Source: Atriophallophorus winterbourni
Lineage: Eukaryota; Platyhelminthes; Trematoda; Plagiorchiida; Microphallidae
Reading direction: 5' to 3'
Assembly (NCBI GenBank): GCA_013407085.1
Contig: JACCGJ010014209.1
Span: 32,464 to 96,463 of the forward strand
DNA length: 64,000 nucleotides
A model generated the notes under the pieces. That model saw only the letters and a list, made by a program, of their open reading frames with translations. It was not told the DNA's origin and did not search any database. This document shows positions 58,390-64,000 of the stretch, in pieces (the stretch's first letter is position 1; the number at the start of each line of letters is the position of its first letter). The position numbers and the translations under genes were made by a program.

Positions 58390-59670
58390 GTGGCAAACTT
58401 TCAGTACGGAGCATTACGAAGTCCAAAAACTACCTTTGTTGCTCTGTGATATATTTTATCAAAAAGAGCAACATCTTTTCGCAGACAAGGAGCCCAGGCT
58501 TCTACCGCATACTTCATCGTAGGACGAAGGTAGACGTTCATTATCCTTGTTAACGTTACCAGCAAGAATCTTCCAAATATTCTTCGAAAGGTACCTAACA
58601 ATCTGCTGGCCTATCGATATATATTCTGGTAGTGAACCGCGCTCTTCAGGTTTCCACTTATCCATACTCAAAAATCTTTTTCCAACGAGCTCCATGACAC
58701 GTTTTCGGTTCCCAGTCGATATGTCCAAGGAACATTCTTGCCAGAGTAGAGCATCTTGATTTTCTGTATATAGAATTTCATTTCATTCATAGCCGCCTAA
58801 ATTGACAAGTTGTCCAAATCAATTCGCAGTAATCTGCAGAACGAATTCGCGTCCAAATTCTCATATTATCCGCGAACAGGACCATTTTAGGTATAATAGA
58901 AAAAGGAGCGGGTCTAGCACAGATCCTTGTAGGCCTAATACTGCAGGATTTTTTTCAAATTTCCGTGCAACCACATACCAAGATGCGCAGTACGTATGAG
59001 AACGGGGTTTCCAAATTTGCAACATTTTGCACTTGTGAGAAATGAAGGGCTGATTGTTTTGAATTGACCCCTGGTGGAGCACGTACATCTAGCCAACTCT
59101 TCCGCCTGATCGTCTAACGCTGAGATTTGTTGGACAGAGGCGATGAGATCGAAATCCATGCTGCGACGGCAAACAGCAATTACGCGTTCCAAAGTGAGAC
59201 CATTTTCCCTGATCCATTCCCTTAAAGAACGAATAGTTAAACTGGCTGGAAGGTGCTTCACAAAGCTGATGATGACATCGCTTGAGGAAAGCCTGTTTGA
59301 TGCCATTCGCATTCTTATATTTAGTTTGAGCAATTGACGTATGATAATCTCTGGATTTATTCTAATTTCGGCCAATTTTTCGATTCGTGAGTTGTCTAAA
59401 TACTCAAAACGTTCCACTGAAAATTTTGGCCTAACGACCTTAGAGTAACAAATCGCGAGAGCGTTTGCAGTTTCCAACGTGGTCTCGGTGAGCCTTTCAG
59501 CAAAATATCTGGTTTTACTTTTGCCATCGCGATCATGATTTTGTATATTAACTTAGTTTCGCGCTCGATTTTTGATAGTAGCATCAATCGGCGCGCTTCC
59601 TTATCCTCTCGAATAAGCGAAGTCATTATTGTTTCAATTAATACGAAAATGTGGACAAGTAGTAGCAATA
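58390..59670 (-). mobile_element. CR1-like LINE, pre-RT to C-terminal region
   Basis: Minus-strand order: IREDKEARRLMLLSKIERET, ETANALAICYSKVVRPKFSV, SSDVIISFVKHLPASLTIRS and LREWIRENG (pre-RT), HKCKMLQIWKPRSHTYCASW (thumb), then NRKRVMELVGKRFLSMDKW and RIMNVYLRPTMKYAVEAWAP to FDKIYHRATKVVFGLRNAPY. The RT core between is deleted to a remnant (LQGSVLDPLLFLLYL). Confidence 0.85.
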
Positions 59671-60579
59671 TTGCTAGCTTTATGCAGCATCCACACTGTT
59701 TGGTTCAACGTTATGAACTGGATTTTTTCCCGCTGATTCGATAAACTCCAACATTTTAGCTTTATTCGAACCAAAACTTGACGACTATATGAGAGCTAAA
59801 TCCGATTTTGCACCCAACTACTAACAAAATACTCCAGGCACGAGGCACATATATATATGGTTAACGCAAATAAATAAATCAAATAAATCTTAAAGATGCA
59901 CCAACTCATACAAATCGAATAAGGGTTTCTAACACGCTGCCTAATTACACTCATGTAAAGCTAGGTTTTGCTCAAATGCTAATGCCTCCAGATCCAATAG
60001 CCGATTTACATCGTGACAGTATATGACCGCCAAAAAGTTTTAATCAATTTGGGCTGATACCGCTCGGACCTGTCTCGATGGTTGTCGCTAAGATTCAATT
60101 ATACGAAACACTTGGGTCTTGGCTGTAGGCCAGCAGTCCAAATCAGGTGAGGTATTCGTCAATATCTCACATGATTTTAAAGAATGCATCCACAGTTAAT
60201 CTACCGCTAATCAAAAGTGTTGACAAGGAGACGGAGATGTTTGCAAACTATTGCCAAATTCCGGATCGGCAATGTTTTGGAAACGGTAGCTTACCACTTA
60301 TTCGATCGGAAATATAGCTCCGTAACTTGATACTGAGCAGCATGCTGGACGACATGCAAAAATATGGTATAGCTGAAGCGTACTCATTTTTATTAAAGAC
60401 AGTACAAAAATAAAAGGTGCCGATCTTGTTTTGTTTGAAGGAGTGGATCTATTAATCTCAAGCGTATAGCTGTGAATCAACGACATCTCAGCGGTACTCC
60501 ATGCAAATAAGTTTTATAAACTAAGAACACATGCAGTGGATGAGTTCGTATTGCCAGTACTGTTGGGTAATACTCAAGC

Positions 60580-61340
60580 CCGATGGTTGTAATGCATCCT
60601 GGGGGTGAAAACTCGTGAATAAAACTGGCTAGAGCGTTAGAGGTTTCCAGCACAGAATCAGTTAGTCCGTTATCTGTTATGATCGGAAAACACCGGGTTT
60701 CAGCTTCTTAGTGTTGTTAACGGTTCGATAAAGCAGTTTCGGATTTCGCTGCATTCTTACTGCCAGTTGAAGCTGATATTGTTTATCCTCCTGGATGCGA
60801 TTTGTGACTTGATTCCACAATTCGCGAAAGTTTCCCAGGGTCGAATAGCCCATGCCAAATTTCGCTTTGTAAACCATTTTCTAGTCCGGCTGCGAATTCT
60901 GAAGTGGGGTTCTTTGCTACTATGGTTCGGAACATAGAATTTAAATGTGTCATGTTCATGATGTAATCTGTCAGGTTTGTGCAATGCGTGTCCGTATTAC
61001 TGAAATTTATATTATGTTAATCGAAATCGCCATTGTTTCCATCAAACCAATGTAATCCACTTACCGATTTCGTTTTGTTTGCTTTACAATTCTACTGGCG
61101 TTGCGCACGTATTGAAAGAGCCGAACGAGGTGGTCGCTTCGACCTAGCGGAGGGTGATACTGAAAATCTTGAACAGCAGTGGTTTCCGAGGTTAAGACTA
61201 GGTCTAGAACAGATGTCGGTTGCAAGTTTCGTTGTCGTGTATATTCGAAAACATGATTATACAAGGGAATGTAATCGAAAAGTTCGCGAAATTTGTAGTC
61301 TTGTGACTGAGGTGGATGATCTACTCGGTTACATAGTCGA
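60580..61340 (-). mobile_element. CR1-like LINE, endonuclease end and pre-RT (separate copy)
   Basis: Minus strand: SVLDLVLTSETTAVQDFQYH and PPLGRSDHLVRLF (C-terminal AP-endonuclease block with the SDH catalytic motif), then FRELWNQVTNRIQEDKQYQL and MQRNPKLLYRTVNNTKKLKP with GV. The EDK block here duplicates that at 59.6 kb, so these are two elements. Confidence 0.85.
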
Positions 61341-63189
61341 GGCAGATTGAAGCCTTCCTTAAGAAATTATTGCGAATTGCACTGTTTTCCGACGTACTGC
61401 ATTGTTTTCATGAGTTTTCCGTTATGCGCTTCCTGATTATCTAAATTACGATAGTCTTCGAAAGACGTTTTGCTGATGACTAAACGTCCCAAAACACAAT
61501 AGATACTCCTTTGTAAAACAAGCAAATCGGCACAGCTCTATTCAGCCAGCCATGTTTTGACCGTCAGGATAAAATCCTTCAGTGATACCCGACTGAGTAT
61601 TTTCGTTCAAGATTATCGGTTAAGTTCAAGTGAGCTTAAAATAGATCGGGCTAGTGCTTAAACTACTAAATTTGCCACCGCATCAAACTGATCACCGAGA
61701 CCGTAAATTATGACGATACGTGCACGAATTCAAAACGCGTGCAATGCCTTGGGAGTTTCAGAGCAGTGAACCTCACAAACCAAACGATCATAAGAATATA
61801 AGCTATGAAATAGTGTTTTGTCAGAATGTGAGATCTATGGCTACGCACCAAAGATATTTCTGTTAAAATACGGGTTCAGTGGACACACGATTTTACGACA
61901 CACTGACTCACCGTCCCACGAAATCACAAACTTAGTTTAGCCGTTGGTGGGACAGTGAATTAAGAAGCTTTCACTCGTGGTCTGGTTTTTCTGTTAAGTT
62001 TTCCGTCTGTTTCTACTCTAGACGTATATTCTCAATTTGCTTCTAGTTTCTTCCACACCCATTCTTTCATTAGTCATACAACGAGTGCAATTTAATGAAT
62101 GAGATCGTGATACTCTGACAAGGTTTACGGCGACTAAATATATTTTCGACTGCACGTGGAATCTTTTATTACGGTTCGTTGCACTGTTTGATCTAAAATG
62201 CAACCGATGAGCGTGCAACATGATTTCGATGAACGTGGTTAATCTGTGCCCTACCTTGGAAGCATTATGAACGAAAATTTACTCTTTATTTTCGAATCTA
62301 TCGCCACTAAAAAGCAAGTTGATTCGTATAGGTAAAACAACATACTGTTACCATAATTCTGTAATGATGACTGACACTGTGAAACGTTTCATATTCAGTG
62401 AAGTGGCGAATTCGTAATCGCCAAAGTGCACCAAGACAGTTCATGTCTCACGAAATTTCTCAACGCTTGATCGTATCTCATGTTCTGCCCCGATCTACAA
62501 ATTTCCCACGCGTTTCGTTCCTCGTGCCACTCGGTCTGACCTCGTTTTTTCAGCACATTCCTATCAACGCTCGGACAAATTCCACAGCTTGCACGTGATG
62601 CTTCGTTTTTTGGCTCTTTACGCTGGTCAGCTGTTTTGCGTGGTTTTCACTACGCCAAAAATGTTACACGTTGATTTGTTAGCCTGAAAGACGTCATCAG
62701 ATTTGTATTGTTAATGGCTAACTGCTTTAGGGAATTGTTGTTCACAAATAGAACCCCATGTATCATTTCAGTTAAATGCCACCTTGTTGACCGTTTGGAG
62801 CTGGAACATACAATGAAGATTTCCACGCTAATTTAGATGGATTCGAATACCGATGTACCTACAGGATGCCGTTTATTCGAGAAGTACAACAGAAGTCGCA
62901 ATGGTCATACGACGATCACCTGGATATGGTAAATTTCGAGGCCTTTTGCTTTTAAAAACAATTAGCATATTTTAGTTTAATCAATAAACGCTCGTTCACT
63001 CGAGACATAATGCGACTGATTTCCACCACTACTCAGGTCGAGATGCCCTACGATGGTGCTTTTCTGCAAAACTTTTCAGAGCTTTCCAGCGAGGAAAATA
63101 TCGAAGGCTTTTAAAACATCTTACCGAATGTGTATTCCCGTATTAGTGGACGAGATAGCACACGTTTTCAGTTATAGAAATGCGCCCAT
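61341..63189. other. Intergenic sequence
   Basis: No gene recognised. Open frames are short. Confidence 0.45.
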
Positions 63190-63270
63190 CCACCAGCACC
63201 TACATACCACAAGGGGCTGTTGGCTGTTTGCCGTCATCAAGTGGGGACATAAAGATTAGGTTTGATTGAT
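63190..63270 (-). repeat. Hammerhead-repeat relic, subfamily B
   Basis: On the minus strand: CCCACTTGATGACGGCAAAC then AGCC, with GAAA and the cleavage region replaced. Inactive. Confidence 0.65.
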
Positions 63271-64000
63271 GAGGTGGTCTAAAACATAATTAGCGTTACT
63301 CAACGGCATTTTCTTATTAATCTGAAAAATTATACCATCACTGTATCAAGTGCCCATACCAAGGTCGTCGTCAACGAGAAAAATTTGGTAGTTTGGTATA
63401 TTATAACTGGTGCAATTAACAAATATTAACTTCAGCAAATGATACGATGTATGTTGGTTCATATTTCTCTGAAACCCCCATCTATGAAGATATCTAGCAT
63501 GCGTTACCTGACTACCAAATCAGTATGCTAGATTTTGACTTTAATTTTATCAATCGCTTAGCTCACATGCGACGTCATGGAAAGTGTTTTACAAAACAGA
63601 TGCACTTTCGATGGACCGAAAACCACAACTGCAGGAGTGTACAAATACACAAACTTCTAGACTACTTTTACTTACTTTTGTGCGACTATCTCCTCCTGGA
63701 GGATGAGTCGGCTTCAATGAAGATTCTTGGGAATTTGGGTACAAAGCGGAGTCTCCAGCACCACTCGGCGTTTGTTCGAGTCAGCTTCTCTAGCCTTTAC
63801 ACAACCAAGTGCAACCTGCAAGGCAACAGGGAGCTGCCAGAAAGAGGTGGTGTGCACCAACTAACCGTCTAACAGACTCTGTTCCAGGTGTTTCCTCAGG
63901 GTTTTCTCTCGAAGCCGTTTACGCGATCGGGTATCCCGCAAGGCAGCGGAGGTTTAAAATCAGGGTTTTCCTTCCCTTAGATGAAATGCCCTATCAGGCT
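63271..64000. other. Window end, GC-richer segment from about 63640
   Basis: 63640-64000 is distinctly GC-richer than its surroundings and carries no recognised protein. It may be the edge of another repeat or gene. Confidence 0.35.

Noticed and set aside
58390..61340. A single near full-length CR1 element
   Set aside because: The EDK/pre-RT block occurs twice (59.6 and 60.8 kb), so two separate fragments in the same orientation are more likely.

Overview
The window is eukaryotic, intron-rich and AT-rich. Two spliced extracellular-matrix or cell-surface type genes lie at its left end, and the remaining two thirds is old transposon sequence. Small conserved exons, long repeat-filled introns, many CR1-type and RTE/Nimb-like LINE relics, a piggyBac relic and dispersed hammerhead-ribozyme repeats suggest an invertebrate, most plausibly a flatworm (digenean trematode). 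The species assignment is inference.

Region 1 (1-8144, + strand) holds the last four recognisable exons of an ADAM10/Kuzbanian/SUP-17 type metalloprotease. They encode the disintegrin and cysteine-rich parts, the membrane-proximal region, the transmembrane helix and the cytoplasmic tail. All internal junctions are phase 0. Region 2 (12140-19361, - strand, tail-to-tail with ADAM10) holds five consecutive exons of a secreted protein with thrombospondin type-1 (TSP1) repeats and one Ig-like domain, of the papilin/ADAMTS-like kind. The TSP1 modules read through the splice junctions. A further unassigned minus-strand candidate exon is at 8665-8849.

Region 3 (about 19.4-64 kb) has no confidently recognised host gene. 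It holds a dead piggyBac element with TTAA ends and internal palindromes (31483-33218), and a short RTE-like 3' end with a 15-bp target-site duplication (33639-34028). It also holds a 5'-inverted LINE (37610-39313) next to a 20-N scaffold gap whose left flank is an error-rich second copy of the right flank, a head-to-head LINE pair (43128-44033), and many CR1-like fragments on both strands, some nested.

The most interesting content is a dispersed repeat family that carries type I hammerhead self-cleaving ribozymes with a minimal, palindromic helix III. There are two subfamilies. Subfamily A is predicted to cleave after GUC and has a 235-nt unit. Subfamily B is predicted to cleave after GUA and has a 242-nt unit. 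At three loci (about 15.0, 26.9 and 49.8 kb) the units form tandem dimers with one ribozyme per unit, and each dimer has an inverted copy on its 5' side. This is the architecture expected of retrozyme-like or Penelope-associated circular-RNA retroelements.
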